64,000 nt of DNA from Manganibacter manganicus (GTDB lineage: Bacteria; Pseudomonadota; Alphaproteobacteria; Rhizobiales; Rhizobiaceae): contig NZ_MDET01000023.1 in assembly GCF_002075885.1 (NCBI RefSeq), forward strand, positions 124,001 through 188,000, given 5' to 3'. The position numbers and the translations under genes are program-made. How positions within the stretch are numbered: the stretch's first letter is position 1; every line of letters begins with the position of its first letter. Under the pieces are notes generated by a model, which was not told the origin of the DNA, made no database searches, and worked only from the letters and a program-made list of their open reading frames with translations. Below are positions 20,014 through 31,437 of this stretch, piece by piece.

Positions 20014-21087
20014 CTATGGCGCGCTCTGCTCCGCCTTGGCCACGCGACGGCGGCCACCCTTCTGCCCTTGAACAATACGCACGCGCTTGACCCGGCGGGG
20101 GTCGGCATCGAGCACATGGAACTCATAGCCAGGTATCGCCTGCACCACTTCGCCGCGTGCCGGCACACGACCAAGCGTGTTGAAGATCATGCCGCCGATC
20201 GTATCGACAGACTCGCCGTGCTCTCCTGCGGCGAAGTCGTTGCCGATCATTTTCTCGACGTCCTCGATCTCGGCCTTGCCATCGACGATAAAAGCGCCGT
20301 CGCCGGTCTGCGTAATCAGCGGTTCGTCATCGTCGTGCTCGTCCTCGATGTCGCCGACGACCATTTCGACGATATCCTCAAGCGAAACCAGTCCGTCGGT
20401 GCCGCCATATTCATCGATGACCAGTGCCATCTGGGTACGCATGGCCTGCATGCGCCCCATCAATTCGGACGCGAGCATGGACGGCGGCACAAACAGGACG
20501 GGACGGATCAGGCTAAGATCGCCGATCGTGCGGCCAAGATCGACCTGTCCAAGATCCAGAACGTTCGAGACGGGCGCCTTGCGGCTCGCACGCCCCTTCT
20601 TCACCCGTGACACGCGCGTGATGTGGCCAAGCAGATCGCGGATATGAACCATGCCGCGCGGATCATCGAGCGTCTCGGCATAGACGGGCATGCGCGAATG
20701 GCCGGATTGCTCGAACAGGCCGAGCAAATCGCCCAGATTCGTGCCGATCTCGACCGCTTCGATATCGGCGCGCGGCACCATGACGTCCTCGACGCGCACT
20801 TCGCGCAGCCGCAAGATATTGTTGAGCATGGCGCGCTCGCCGGGCGAAAAGGAACCGGCATCGCTGGCCGTCTCGGCCAGGGCATCGGCGATTTCCTCAC
20901 GCAGATCGGTGCCGTTGCGCTGCCTGAACAGACCCATCAGGCGTTCGAACAGGGAAGAACCGGCGGGCTCGGCATCAGGCACGCCGCCGGCGATGGTACT
21001 CGGACTTTGGACGTCTTCCGTTTTTTCGGAAACCGGGAGCAAGTCTCCGGAATCCGGGCGAGCGGCAGTTGCTGGCTTTTCGTTCAT
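20014..21087 (-). CDS. Hemolysin-family protein with CBS domains (TlyC/CorC/YbeX)
   Basis: The 357-residue protein has no membrane segments. It carries two CBS domains (about residues 100-225, beginning VEDVMVPRADIEAVE) and a C-terminal CorC/HlyC domain of the transporter-associated type. The N-terminal 60 residues are acidic and low in complexity. It matches YbeX/CorC, implicated in Mg2+/Co2+ homeostasis and ribosome maturation, and sits in the classical phoH-ybeY-ybeX-lnt cluster. The 'hemolysin' name is historical and should not be read as a virulence claim. Confidence 0.9.
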   Translation of the reverse strand: MNEKPATAARPDSGDLLPVSEKTEDVQSPSTIAGGVPDAEPAGSSLFERLMGLFRQRNGTDLREEIADALAETASDAGSFSPGERAMLNNILRLREVRVEDVMVPRADIEAVEIGTNLGDLLGLFEQSGHSRMPVYAETLDDPRGMVHIRDLLGHITRVSRVKKGRASRKAPVSNVLDLGQVDLGRTIGDLSLIRPVLFVPPSMLASELMGRMQAMRTQMALVIDEYGGTDGLVSLEDIVEMVVGDIEDEHDDDEPLITQTGDGAFIVDGKAEIEDVEKMIGNDFAAGEHGESVDTIGGMIFNTLGRVPARGEVVQAIPGYEFHVLDADPRRVKRVRIVQGQKGGRRRVAKAEQSAP

Positions 21088-21114
21088 TGTCGTCCGACTG
21101 ATTGTTCCTCGGTG

Positions 21115-21609
21115 TTACGCGTAGGGATCGGGAATGGCAAGCCTTGCCAGCACGGCGCGCTCTGCCGCTTCCATCGCTTCGGCGTCTGCATCGGTCTCGT
21201 GGTCGTAACCCAGAAGATGCAGCAGCCCATGGATCACCAAGTGACTGATATGGTTGCCGAGCGGCTTGTCTTCCAGTGCCGCCTCGCGCGAAACCGTTTC
21301 GGCAGCCAGCACTATGTCGCCGAGCATCGGCGGCAACGATCCGCCGCCCGATGCCGGAAATGCAGGGAAGGACAATACATTGGTCGGTTTGTCCTTGCCG
21401 CGCCAGGCCGCGTTCAATTCCCTGATATGAGCGTCATCGGTGAAAACGACGCTCAGTTCGCAATCGCCTGTGTATTTTTCGGCGAGTTCCTCGAACGCGG
21501 CAACCGCAGCCTTGCCCACCAGTTCATCAAGCGCCGCCTGAGACGGCCAAGCACCCGCCTCGATGGCCAGGTCGATGTCGAGCGAGACAGTTGAAGGCAA
21601 AGCGGGCAT
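21115..21609 (-). CDS. ybeY: Endoribonuclease YbeY (rRNA maturation)
   Basis: YbeY is a zinc-dependent endoribonuclease involved in 16S rRNA 3' processing and ribosome quality control. The 164-residue product has the zinc-binding motif [11 protein letters not shown], giving ligands His127, His131 and His137. The upstream [18 protein letters not shown] segment is also conserved. In rhizobia the orthologue additionally affects small-RNA regulation. It lies between phoH and the CBS-domain gene; gaps of 27-30 bases suggest co-transcription. Confidence 0.96.
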   Translation of the reverse strand: MPALPSTVSLDIDLAIEAGAWPSQAALDELVGKAAVAAFEELAEKYTGDCELSVVFTDDAHIRELNAAWRGKDKPTNVLSFPAFPASGGGSLPPMLGDIVLAAETVSREAALEDKPLGNHISHLVIHGLLHLLGYDHETDADAEAMEAAERAVLARLAIPDPYA

Positions 21610-21639
21610 GGGGCTATTTCGCGTTCCGGCGGGCCGGCC

Positions 21640-22689
<1,050 letters not shown>

Positions 22690-22713
22690 CCGTCTCTCCT
22701 TTTCGGCCGCGCC

Positions 22714-24123
22714 TCAGACAGGTTCGGCATGCAGGCTATTGTAGCCCGCGCTCATGATTCGCACCTCGATAATTTCACCGATTCCGCCGGCCTTTTCATC
22801 AACAATAACCGGCTGGAGCCACGGCGAGCGGCCAACACGCTGACCCGCCTGCCGGCCTGCCTTCTCGATCAGGGTCGGCATGGTGCGGCCAACCATCGAG
22901 CCGGTGAAAGCCTGCTGCTGCTCCACGAGCAGCGCCTGCAAGCGCTGCAAGCGTTCGTCCTTCACCTGCTCCGGTACATGGCCGTCCATTTCGGCGCCGG
23001 GCGTGCCGGGGCGGGGCGAATATTTGAACGAGAAGGCAGAAGCATAGTTCACCTCGCGCACCAGCCGCATCGTCGCTTCAAAGTCTTCACCCGTCTCGCC
23101 GGGGAAGCCGACGATAAAATCGCCGGAGATAGCGATATCCGGGCGAGCGGCGCGGACGCGTTCGATCAATCTCAGATAATCCTCGGCCTTGTGCCTGCGG
23201 TTCATCGCTTTCAATATGCGATCTGACCCCGACTGCACCGGCAGATGGAGATAGGGCATCAGGGATTCAAGATCGCGGTGCGCAGCAATCAGCTCGTCGT
23301 CCATGTCGCGCGGATGGCTGGTCGTGTAACGCAGTCGCGCAAGGCCGGGAATTTCCGCCAGCCGGAACAGAAGCCGGCCGAGACCCCACTCCGTGCTCTG
23401 TCCTTCCAGATCGAGTCCCTCGCCATGCCAGGCGTTCACATTCTGGCCAAGCAGCGTCACCTCGCGCACGCCGGCTTCGACGAGCCTCTCGGCCTCGGCG
23501 ACGATCTGCGCCACCGGCCGCGAAACCTCCGAGCCGCGCGTATAAGGCACGACGCAGAAGGTGCAGAACTTGTCGCACCCTTCCTGAACCGTCAGGAATG
23601 CCGTGACGCCGCGCCGGGCCAGTTCGGCCCGCTTCGGCTGCGGCAAATGCTCGAACTTGTCGTCCAGAGCGTAGTCGGTTTCGACCACCTTCCCGCCGCT
23701 CCGCACCTTTTCCAAAACGGCAGGCAGGCGATGATAGGTCTGCGGACCGACGACCAGATCGACAGCCGGCGCGCGGCGCATGATCTCGGCGCCTTCGGCC
23801 TGCGCCACGCAACCGGTCACGCCGATCACGGTCTCGCGTCCCAGCGCGGCGCGCTCCTTCTTCATTTCGCGGATGCGGCCGATCTCGGAATAGACCTTCT
23901 CGGCCGCCTTCTCGCGAATATGACAAGTGTTCAGCAAAACCAGATCGGCGTCGGCCATATCGTCGGTCGCGGCATAGCCATCAGCAACCAGCGCATCGGT
24001 CATGCGCTGTGAATCATAAACGTTCATCTGGCAGCCATAGGTCTTGACAAAGACCTTCTTGCCCGCCGCCTGCCCGGATGCGGTGCCAGCCGCATCGCTT
24101 TTCAGTTTCGTATCCAGTTCCAT
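22714..24123 (-). CDS. miaB: tRNA-2-methylthio-N6-dimethylallyladenosine synthase
   Basis: MiaB is a radical-SAM methylthiotransferase that converts i6A37 to ms2i6A37 in tRNAs reading U-initial codons. The 469-residue protein has the N-terminal UPF0004 domain with Cys31 (YGCQMN), Cys67 and Cys105 for the auxiliary iron-sulfur cluster. The radical-SAM triad is Cys183, Cys187 and Cys190 ([16 protein letters not shown]), and a C-terminal TRAM domain follows. All six cluster cysteines are present. It precedes phoH in the conserved cluster. Confidence 0.97.
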   Translation of the reverse strand: MELDTKLKSDAAGTASGQAAGKKVFVKTYGCQMNVYDSQRMTDALVADGYAATDDMADADLVLLNTCHIREKAAEKVYSEIGRIREMKKERAALGRETVIGVTGCVAQAEGAEIMRRAPAVDLVVGPQTYHRLPAVLEKVRSGGKVVETDYALDDKFEHLPQPKRAELARRGVTAFLTVQEGCDKFCTFCVVPYTRGSEVSRPVAQIVAEAERLVEAGVREVTLLGQNVNAWHGEGLDLEGQSTEWGLGRLLFRLAEIPGLARLRYTTSHPRDMDDELIAAHRDLESLMPYLHLPVQSGSDRILKAMNRRHKAEDYLRLIERVRAARPDIAISGDFIVGFPGETGEDFEATMRLVREVNYASAFSFKYSPRPGTPGAEMDGHVPEQVKDERLQRLQALLVEQQQAFTGSMVGRTMPTLIEKAGRQAGQRVGRSPWLQPVIVDEKAGGIGEIIEVRIMSAGYNSLHAEPV

Positions 24124-24169
24124 ACCGGGCTTCTAACGCCTTTTCCGTTCGAAAAACAGCCGCTTCCAC

Positions 24170-24979
24170 TCACGACCGTGGACGGCTGGGTTGAGGATCC
24201 TGCAATGCTCCCTGCATCATGGCGCGCACATGCTGCTCGACCAGCCTCGCTATCTCCTTGCGGTTGGAACCTTTCGAGAACGCTATTGGCTCGCCGAAAT
24301 GCACCTCCACATCGAGCCCGCCGCGCGCCAGCAACACCTTCAGATGGGGCATCAGGTCTTCGTCGCCAATCCATGCAGCAATATGACGGTGCCTGCGCCC
24401 CAGAGGCACGCCTTGTAAACGGGTATAGGCGATGGCCACGGGCTGGATGAACACCTCCCCCATGGTGCCGTCGGCAACGGCCATGGAGGCCGCCCCGAAC
24501 AATGTGGTCTTGAAGGGCAGGATCCGGTTGCCGTCGCCCGTCGTGCCTTCGGGAAACAACACCATGGCATCGCCATTGGCCAGGCAGCGCGCGATCTCGC
24601 CGGCCTGATCGCCCGACGTGCGCTTGCGCTCGCGCTCGATGAAGACGGTGCGCTGAAGCTTGGACAGGCTGCCGATCAGCGGCCAGCCTTCCATGTCGGC
24701 GCGTGCGATGAACCGGACGTCGGCGAGCGAGCCGAGAACCATGATGTCGGTCCATGAAATATGGTTCGAGGCGACGAGCAGCGGTCGCTTGGCGGAAAGC
24801 CGACCGATGGAATGGACGCGGATGCCAAGCGCCCGCACCATGCAACGGTGCCACAGTTTCAGGATCGCCGTCTCCGGCCAAAGACCGGTCTTCATCGCAA
24901 AGAATTGCAGCGGAGCCAGCACAAGCGTGCTCAGCGCGATCATGACAAGAGCGAGAATGCTTCGAAGTTTGCCGATCAT
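24170..24979 (-). CDS. olsA: Lysophospholipid acyltransferase (PlsC family), OlsA-like
   Basis: The 269-residue protein has an N-terminal membrane segment (residues 5-28) and the PlsC motifs NHISWTD (His73, Asp78 of HX4D) and FPEGTTG (about 142). It transfers an acyl chain to a lyso-lipid at the membrane. Position next to miaB matches S. meliloti olsA, whose product O-acylates lyso-ornithine lipid, so that role is favoured over phosphatidic acid synthesis. The distinction rests on gene order; OlsB was not seen in this window. Family members can serve both reactions. Confidence 0.8.
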   Translation of the reverse strand: MIGKLRSILALVMIALSTLVLAPLQFFAMKTGLWPETAILKLWHRCMVRALGIRVHSIGRLSAKRPLLVASNHISWTDIMVLGSLADVRFIARADMEGWPLIGSLSKLQRTVFIERERKRTSGDQAGEIARCLANGDAMVLFPEGTTGDGNRILPFKTTLFGAASMAVADGTMGEVFIQPVAIAYTRLQGVPLGRRHRHIAAWIGDEDLMPHLKVLLARGGLDVEVHFGEPIAFSKGSNRKEIARLVEQHVRAMMQGALQDPQPSRPRS

Positions 24980-24988
24980 GCGGGCCGG

Positions 24989-25489
24989 CTAACGCAGATC
25001 GCGGCGCATGACCAGCGCACCTGTCGGCCCACGCTCCGTCGAGCGATAATAGTTCGGCCGCTTGCCGACCTCGCGAAAGCCGAGGCGACGATAAAGCGCA
25101 ATGGCTGGCAAATTGGTCTCATCCACTTCCAGAAACAGCGCCTCGGCACGCCTGCCATGCAATTCGCGCAGGATCGCATCCATCAATTGCCAGCCGATGC
25201 CCTGGCGGCGATGACTGCGGGAAACCGCAACGGTGAGGATCTCGCCTTCCTCGGCTGCGTGCCGGGCAAGGACGAAACCGACCGGCGCCGCACCGCCACG
25301 GCCGATTTCGCGGGCGGCATAGCCGAACACCGTGTCCTGCTCCAACAGCGTCGAGAACTCGACATCGCTCCACGGCCGCACGAAATCCTCGCGATGCAGT
25401 TCCATGAGCGCGGCACTATCCGCTACTTCCAGGGGTAGGAGCGCGTAGTCGCGCCGGCGCGGTGTCAGAAACGGAATACGCATCGTCAT
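24989..25489 (-). CDS. rimI: Ribosomal protein S18-alanine N-acetyltransferase
   Basis: The 166-residue GNAT-fold protein has the acetyl-CoA loop SRSHRRQGIGWQL and the C-terminal ALYRRLGFREVGKRPNYY segment typical of RimI, including the catalytic-type tyrosines. RimI acetylates the N-terminus of ribosomal protein S18. It overlaps the tsaB stop by four bases (ATGA), and tsaB-rimI is a widespread pair. The olsA-like gene starts 9 bases after its stop. Confidence 0.92.
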   Translation of the reverse strand: MTMRIPFLTPRRRDYALLPLEVADSAALMELHREDFVRPWSDVEFSTLLEQDTVFGYAAREIGRGGAAPVGFVLARHAAEEGEILTVAVSRSHRRQGIGWQLMDAILRELHGRRAEALFLEVDETNLPAIALYRRLGFREVGKRPNYYRSTERGPTGALVMRRDLR

Positions 25490-26157
25490 CGCCTCGGCAA
25501 CACGAAACCTGCCTGCGGCTTGGCATCGGCCTCGCGCAGATAGACCGGACGCGGCTTTTCGCCGTCGCTTCCCTTGCCGGCCGCAACACGGGCATAGACG
25601 GCAATGTCGGCGGTGGCCGCTTGTGAGGCGATATCCAAATCGACAACCGCGGCTTCGGCAATCGCCTGTGCGGCGGTTCCCACAAGAACCGGCGACAGAT
25701 CGCCGGCGGCGGCAATTGCGTCGTCCAGCGTGAGAACGGCAGGCGCGACGCGCTCGCTTCCGTTTGCGTCATAGAGCGCCGCATGGATTTCGCCGCGTCC
25801 GCCATCCATGGCCGCAAGCACTGCGCGGCCCGCAAAGCTCTCGCGCGCCTCTGAGGCCAGCGCTTCCAGCGTGGTCACGCCGATGGCGGGGATATTCAGG
25901 GCCAGCGCCAGGCCGCGCGCGGTGGCCACGCCGACCCGAACGCCGGTGAAGGAACCGGGACCGACGGAGACGGCGATGGCGGAAAGATCGGCATAAGCGA
26001 TGCCGGCAGCCGTCAGTGCCTCGGCGATCACCACCAGCAGGTGTTCGGCGTGCCCCTTGCCGAGATCGAGGACATTGCGGCCAAGTTCCCTGCCCGCCCG
26101 CTCGTCATAGATGCAGGCGGCGCACAGGCTGGCGGAACAATCGATGGCTAGGATCAT
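25486..26157 (-). CDS. tsaB: tRNA threonylcarbamoyladenosine biosynthesis protein TsaB
   Basis: TsaB is the ASKHA-fold partner of TsaD in making t6A37 of ANN-decoding tRNAs. The 223-residue product starts MILAIDCSASLCAACIYD and contains the GPGSFTGVRVGVATARGLA signature of the family. The start at 26157 places the first conserved strand at the N-terminus; a frame extending to 26346 runs into glcB and is rejected. It follows glcB by 19 bases and overlaps rimI by four. The partner tsaD is not in the window. Confidence 0.95.
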   Translation of the reverse strand: MILAIDCSASLCAACIYDERAGRELGRNVLDLGKGHAEHLLVVIAEALTAAGIAYADLSAIAVSVGPGSFTGVRVGVATARGLALALNIPAIGVTTLEALASEARESFAGRAVLAAMDGGRGEIHAALYDANGSERVAPAVLTLDDAIAAAGDLSPVLVGTAAQAIAEAAVVDLDIASQAATADIAVYARVAAGKGSDGEKPRPVYLREADAKPQAGFVLPRR

Positions 26158-26176
26158 GGCGCCGCTAGCATGGCCG

Positions 26177-28351
26177 TCAGCTACTCCTCCGCCGCGCCTT
26201 GAGTTCCAGCCTCCTGCCATGCAGCACAGGCTCGGTATAGCCATTGGGCTGCTCGCGCCCCTTGAAGACAAGGTCGCAGGCCGCTTGGAAGGCAATCGAG
26301 TTCTCGAAATCCGGCGCCATTGGCTGGTATAGCGGGTCACCGACATTCTGGCGGTCGACGATTGCCGCCATGCGTTCCAGCGAATCCGTCACCTGGATGC
26401 GCGTACACACGCCATGATGCAGCCAGTTGGCGATGTGCTGCGAGGAAATGCGCAGCGTGGCGCGGTCTTCCATCAAGCCGACATCGTTGATGTCGGGCAC
26501 CTTGGAGCAGCCGACGCCCTGATCGATCCAGCGCACGACATAGCCGAGAATGCCCTGTGCATTGTTATCCAGTTCGCGCTGGATCTCGTCCGGTGTCCAG
26601 TTTGGGCGTGTCGCCACCGGCACCGACAATATATCGTCCAGCTTCGCGCGCGGCCGGTTTTTCAGCTTCTCCTGCACCGCCTTCACATCGACCTTGTGGT
26701 AGTGCGTGGCGTGGAGGGTCGCCGCCGTCGGCGACGGCACCCAGGCGGTATTGGCGCCGGCCTTCGGATGCGCGATCTTCTCGACCAGCATCGCCGCCAT
26801 CAGATCGGGCATCGCCCACATGCCCTTGCCGATCTGGGCATGACCGGAAAGCCCGCAATCCAGGCCGATATCGACATTCCATGCCTCATAAGCGGAAATC
26901 CAGGCCGCCTGCTTCATGTCGCCCTTGCGGATCATCGGGCCGGCTTCCATCGAGGTATGTATCTCGTCGCCGGTACGGTCGAGGAAGCCGGTATTGATGA
27001 ACACCACACGCTCCTTCGCCGCGCGGATCGCCTCCTTGAGATTGACGGTGGTGCGCCGCTCCTCGTCCATGATGCCCATCTTCATCGTGTTGGGCTTCAT
27101 GCCGACGAGCCGTTCCACGCGCGCAAATATCTCCGACGCGAAGGCGACCTCCTCCGGTCCGTGCATCTTGGGCTTGACCACATACATGGAGCCGGCGCGG
27201 GAATTCCTGCGCCCTCCATTCGGGCCGACGTCGTGCAAGGCGATCAGCCCCGTGATCGCCGCATCCATGATGCCTTCCGGGATTTCCGAGCCATCGGCCA
27301 GCAGGATCGCCGGATTGGTCATCAGATGGCCGACATTGCGCACCAGCATCAACGAGCGGCCGGGCAGGACGAGTTCGCCACCATCCGGCGCGTTATAGAC
27401 GCGGTCAGGGGCCAGCCTGCGTGTAACCTGTCGCCCGCCCTTGTCGAAAGTATCAGTGAGATCGCCCTTCATCAGGCCCAGCCAATTGCGATAGACGACG
27501 ACCTTGTCCTCGGCATCCACGGCGGCGACCGAATCCTCGCAATCCTGGATCGTCGTCATCGCGGCTTCGAGCACGACATCGGCGATGCCGGCCGGATCGT
27601 CCTTGCCGATCCGGTTGCTGCGGTCGATGACGATCTCGGCATGCAGCCCGTTCCTGACCAGCAGCACCGCATCGGGGCTCGACGCCTCGCCGCGATAGCC
27701 GGCAAGTTGCCTCAAATCCTTCAGGCCGGTCGCGCCCTTGCCTGTGGTTACCGCCAGTCTGCCGCCGGCGATTGCCAACCCGGTGACGTCGGCCCAGTTC
27801 GCGCTTGACAGCGGCGCGCTCTCATCGAGGAAATTTCGCGCCCAGGCGATGACCTTTTCGCCGCGCTTCGGATTGAACGCCTTGCCCTTTTCGGCACCGT
27901 CGGTCTCGGGAATGGCGTCGGTGCCGTAAAGCGCATCGTAAAGCGAACCCCAGCGCGCATTGGCAGCGTTGAGGGCATAACGCGCATTCATTACCGGCAC
28001 GACCAGTTGCGGCCCGGCCACTACGGCGATTTCGGGATCGACGTTTTCGGTGGTGACGGTAAAGTCCGGGCCTTCCGGCAGCAGATAGCCGATATCGCCG
28101 AGGAAGGTCTTGTAGACCTCCATGTCGACCGGAGCGCCGTTTTCGCGATACCAGCGGTCGAGCTTTTCCTGCAAATCGTCGCGCTTTGCCAGCAGCGCCC
28201 GATTCTTCGGCGCAAGCTCATTTGCGATGGCCGCGAAGCCTTCCCAGAACGCCTCTTCGCTTACGCCAGTCCCTGGCAGCGCCTCTTTCGCGATGAAATC
28301 GTGAAGCTCGCGGGCAATCTGCAACCCCGCCACCGCGATACGATCAGTCAT
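26177..28351 (-). CDS. glcB: Malate synthase G
   Basis: Malate synthase G condenses glyoxylate with acetyl-CoA to give malate, the second step of the glyoxylate bypass. The 724-residue product matches the long G isoform. It shows the conserved [18 protein letters not shown] segment with catalytic acidic residues, [15 protein letters not shown], and the C-terminal [22 protein letters not shown] region with the acid base Asp. GGAGAACGG precedes the ATG. Isocitrate lyase is not nearby, as is usual in Rhizobiales. Its transcript may read into tsaB, only 19 bases downstream. Confidence 0.97.
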   Translation of the reverse strand: MTDRIAVAGLQIARELHDFIAKEALPGTGVSEEAFWEGFAAIANELAPKNRALLAKRDDLQEKLDRWYRENGAPVDMEVYKTFLGDIGYLLPEGPDFTVTTENVDPEIAVVAGPQLVVPVMNARYALNAANARWGSLYDALYGTDAIPETDGAEKGKAFNPKRGEKVIAWARNFLDESAPLSSANWADVTGLAIAGGRLAVTTGKGATGLKDLRQLAGYRGEASSPDAVLLVRNGLHAEIVIDRSNRIGKDDPAGIADVVLEAAMTTIQDCEDSVAAVDAEDKVVVYRNWLGLMKGDLTDTFDKGGRQVTRRLAPDRVYNAPDGGELVLPGRSLMLVRNVGHLMTNPAILLADGSEIPEGIMDAAITGLIALHDVGPNGGRRNSRAGSMYVVKPKMHGPEEVAFASEIFARVERLVGMKPNTMKMGIMDEERRTTVNLKEAIRAAKERVVFINTGFLDRTGDEIHTSMEAGPMIRKGDMKQAAWISAYEAWNVDIGLDCGLSGHAQIGKGMWAMPDLMAAMLVEKIAHPKAGANTAWVPSPTAATLHATHYHKVDVKAVQEKLKNRPRAKLDDILSVPVATRPNWTPDEIQRELDNNAQGILGYVVRWIDQGVGCSKVPDINDVGLMEDRATLRISSQHIANWLHHGVCTRIQVTDSLERMAAIVDRQNVGDPLYQPMAPDFENSIAFQAACDLVFKGREQPNGYTEPVLHGRRLELKARRRSS

Positions 28352-28504
28352 CGGCCGTTCTCCAAAGAAATACCCGCCGGCCCGTGACCGGCGCGGTTGG
28401 GCTTTGACATGCCAGACAGGAAGGGTCAATTCCATCCAGGGTCAGGCCAACCGTTCACAACGCATCACCACATGCCTGCGACGGCCCGTGGGAAACCCGT
28501 CCGC

Positions 28505-30532
28505 TCACATGGCGATGCGCGGACGCCCTGAAGCGGTGGCCACGATGTGCGCTTCGACGAACATGCGCCTGTCCTGCACCACCGAGACGCGATAGTCGGT
28601 ATGGACGTCGATCTCGGCTTCGTCGGTACCAGCCTCGGCGGCGCGGTCGGCCACAGTGGCGCGGGCCTCGGCCTGGGCGGCGGCGATAGCCGGCTCTTCG
28701 GCGTCGAAATCCTGCAAGCCTGCGGGTGACGAGACGCGGAACAGCCCCTCCTCCGGCTGGCTGACGCTGACCTCCGCCGTCACCCGAACCTGACCGACGA
28801 CCGCGCCCAGCGCATTGGCGACATCGGTGTCTTCCGGCACGATGCACTCATTGGCAAGCAGTGCCGGCAGGCCGGTATAATGCAGCGGCGCGGACGCCCC
28901 CAGCCCGATCACCGGGCGGTCGAGCGCCATCGACAGCCGCACGATGCCGGGATACGAATCCACCGCACGCTGCACAAGGGCATGCGCCACCGTCGAGGCG
29001 CCGTCCAGCCCGTCCTCGGCAAAGGCGGTTTCCAGTATGTATTCGGCCGACCAGCGGGTGAGCGAGCGCAGGACCCGCTCGCAGAACGCTTCCGGTGAAT
29101 CCGCCAGTTCCTTGCCTTTCGGATCGCGCTTGCGGGCGAAAAGTTCGGCGCCAAGCCGCCCCGCCTCGGCGTTCCAGTTCGACTGGCGGCCCAGAGCATG
29201 CGCGGCATCGGAAGGCGTGAAGCCGGAAACATGCACCAGCCCGCGCGCCACCAGCCGTTTCAGCGTGGCGTTCTGGGCGCTGGAGGCGAGCAGCCGGTCG
29301 AGCGGCTGCGGCGTGGCGGTGATGTCGGCGTAAAGCCTTGCCTCGGATTTGCCGAGCCCGGCGGCGAGCCGTTCCGGCACGCCGGTGCGAAAGGCGAAGC
29401 GGCCATCCATGCGGCCGGCATTGGGGGCGCGCAACTGCCGCTCCAGTTCCTTTATCACAACCTCGCCATGTTGCGCGGCGGCGAGCGACAGCGGCACCAG
29501 CCGGCGCGGCCCGAGGATCAGGCGCGGGTTCAGCACGCCTTCCTGCAAGGCGACTTCCGAATCCCCGCCAAGACCGAAGGTGCGCATGGCAACCGCTTCG
29601 ACCATGGTGCGGAAGCCACCGACGGTGGCGCCTTCCGGGTCGAGCCGCGGCCGGCCATGATCGAGCACCGCGACGTCGGTGGTGGTGCCGCCGATGTCGG
29701 ACACCACGGCATTATCCAGCCCGGTCATGTGACGGGCGCCGACGAGGCTGGCAGCCGGGCCGGACAGGATCGTCTCGATCGGCCGCTGGCGGGCGAAGGC
29801 CGCCGAGATCAGCGCGCCATCGCCACGCACTACCATCAGCGGGGCTTCGATGCCGCGCTCGGCCAAAAACCCTTCGGTCGCCGCCACCAGCCGGTCGATC
29901 ATGGCGATCAGCCTGGCGTTGAGCAGCGTGGTCAGTGCGCGACGCGGCCCGCCAAGCCTTGCCGAAAGCTCGTGGCTGGCGGTGACCGGCAGGCCGGTCT
30001 TCTCGCGGATCAGATCACGGGCAGCGATTTCATGCTCGGGATTGCGGGTGGCGAAATAGGCGCAGACCGCGAAGCCCGACACCGTCTCGGCCAGTTCCGG
30101 CAGCGCCGCCTCCAGCGCCGAAAGGTCGAGATCGGCGGCATTGCCATGGACATCGTGGCCACCGGGGCAAAATACCACCGGATCGGTGCCGAGCGCCTTG
30201 GCCAGCCCGTCGCGGGCCATATCGTCTGTGCCGAAGCCGATCATCACGAGGCCGACGCGTCCGCCCTGCCCCTCGACCAGCGCATTGGTGGCGAGCGTGG
30301 TGGACATCGACACAAGCTTGATATCGGCCGGATCGACCGCCGCGTGCTCCAGCACATTGCCGACCGCACCCGATATGCCGACGGCGAGATCGTGACGGGT
30401 GGTCAGCGCCTTGGCCTTGGCGTGCACGGTGCCTTTTTCCCCGCCGCCCTCCGACCACAACACGCAGTCGGTATAGGTGCCGCCTGTGTCGATACCGAGG
30501 AAAAGAGGGCCGTTTGAAGGGGTGGCAGTCAT
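28505..30532 (-). CDS. Hydantoinase/oxoprolinase family protein (HyuA-type)
   Basis: The 675-residue protein has the N-terminal hydantoinaseA/oxoprolinase domain starting GIDTGGTYTDCVLW, and a second ASKHA phosphate loop in DIGGTTTDVAVLDHGRP (about residue 278). These ATP-dependent enzymes open lactam rings such as 5-oxoproline, hydantoins or N-methylhydantoin. The usual B subunit (HyuB) is absent on either side, so the substrate and even the activity are uncertain. The gene is isolated between glcB and about 1 kb of repeat-rich DNA. It may act alone or with a partner elsewhere. Confidence 0.82.
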   Translation of the reverse strand: MTATPSNGPLFLGIDTGGTYTDCVLWSEGGGEKGTVHAKAKALTTRHDLAVGISGAVGNVLEHAAVDPADIKLVSMSTTLATNALVEGQGGRVGLVMIGFGTDDMARDGLAKALGTDPVVFCPGGHDVHGNAADLDLSALEAALPELAETVSGFAVCAYFATRNPEHEIAARDLIREKTGLPVTASHELSARLGGPRRALTTLLNARLIAMIDRLVAATEGFLAERGIEAPLMVVRGDGALISAAFARQRPIETILSGPAASLVGARHMTGLDNAVVSDIGGTTTDVAVLDHGRPRLDPEGATVGGFRTMVEAVAMRTFGLGGDSEVALQEGVLNPRLILGPRRLVPLSLAAAQHGEVVIKELERQLRAPNAGRMDGRFAFRTGVPERLAAGLGKSEARLYADITATPQPLDRLLASSAQNATLKRLVARGLVHVSGFTPSDAAHALGRQSNWNAEAGRLGAELFARKRDPKGKELADSPEAFCERVLRSLTRWSAEYILETAFAEDGLDGASTVAHALVQRAVDSYPGIVRLSMALDRPVIGLGASAPLHYTGLPALLANECIVPEDTDVANALGAVVGQVRVTAEVSVSQPEEGLFRVSSPAGLQDFDAEEPAIAAAQAEARATVADRAAEAGTDEAEIDVHTDYRVSVVQDRRMFVEAHIVATASGRPRIAM

Positions 30533-30730
30533 GGCGAAATCCGGGACAGGCGATAATCTTGCCCGGCTTTAGACCAAATGCAGGGCGGGCGGAACACGCC
30601 AAGCGACGGAAACAGGCGTGGCAGCGCCGCAATCAGGCATATTCGTTGCCACGCTGCCTTTCGGCCCTGTTTGTTCATGCCCCGCCCTTAAGCTCGCTCG
30701 CTGCGCTCGTCGCTGGCGGGGACCCCGTAT

Positions 30731-30852
30731 GGCCAGACGCTGGCTTGAGGCCGCACTTCACCGTTGCCACGCCCGGCTTTCGCCGTCTGGCCATTTCAAA
30801 GAACTGACCTTTCAAGGGTGAAAGGTCGGGAGACGGCGCATGGCATTGCGCC
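30731..30852. repeat. Nested, mutually exclusive inverted repeats
   Basis: GGCCAGACG (30731-30739) pairs with CGTCTGGCC (30784-30792), while the overlapping CGCCGTCT (30781-30788) pairs with AGACGGCG (30831-30838). The second stem encloses a perfect 9-bp hairpin (GACCTTTCA/TGAAAGGTC, 30806-30827), and GGCGCA/TGCGCC follows at 30835-30852. The two long stems cannot form together. Confidence 0.55.
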
Positions 30853-31201
30853 TGATGATTTAAGTAGTGACGCTCCGCCATGCGCCGCCGGCGTTTCTAC
30901 CCTTGCCTTTCCCGGCCCATCGCCCATTTGCGGACGCGAGCAACACAGGTCCGGTTCGGGCCGGGGGGTTCCGTTCACTGTTACGGATAACACACCCGGC
31001 GCCACACTTGCCTGGATGCTCGAGTGTGCACACCCGTTCCCGCTGGCAAGCTGCTGAGGCGGATTATGGGGGAGAGATGACGGGTGTGGACAAAGCGGGA
31101 GAAGGAAACCGTCGTTAACGGGGCAAGCGCCTGATTGGCAACGGATTTATTCTTATCGATTACGGCAGGCGATAAATTTCCATCCACGCGAACTGGAGCC
31201 G

Positions 31202-31262
31202 CCCTCGTCCTTCGAGGCTCGCCCCTTCGACAAGCTCAGGAGCTCGCACCTCAGGATGAGGG
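31202..31262. repeat. REP-like palindromic element 1
   Basis: The ends CCCTCGTCCTTCGAGG and CCTCAGGATGAGGG are imperfect inverted repeats around a central CTCGCCCCTTCGACAAGCTC region. The style matches intergenic palindromes scattered in rhizobial genomes. Two related elements follow within 250 bases. Confidence 0.6.
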
Positions 31263-31303
31263 CGGGGGTAGCGCATATTTGCCTTAAGGCGGCGCACTCA
31301 CCT

Positions 31304-31346
31304 CCCTCATCGTGAGGAGGCAGCGTAGCTGCCGTCTCGAACGACG
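31304..31346. repeat. REP-like palindromic element 2
   Basis: CCTCATCGTGAGG is followed by the hairpin GGCAGC-gta-GCTGCC (31319-31333) and GTCTCGAACGACG. It shares the CCTCATnnTGAGGAG head with element 3. Confidence 0.6.
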
Positions 31347-31437
31347 CACTGTTCCAACTGCAATCGTCCTTACCCTAAAATAAGGGCGAGGTGGTGCCGG
31401 GCTCTCCAAGCTCAGAAGATGCAGCCGCACCCACCTT

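Noticed and set aside
26414..27808. 464-codon open frame antisense to glcB
   Set aside because: A compositional shadow of glcB, His/Arg/Asp-rich with no domain.
29198..30517. 439-codon open frame antisense to the HyuA-type gene
   Set aside because: The real gene on the minus strand has clear family motifs; the antisense frame has none.
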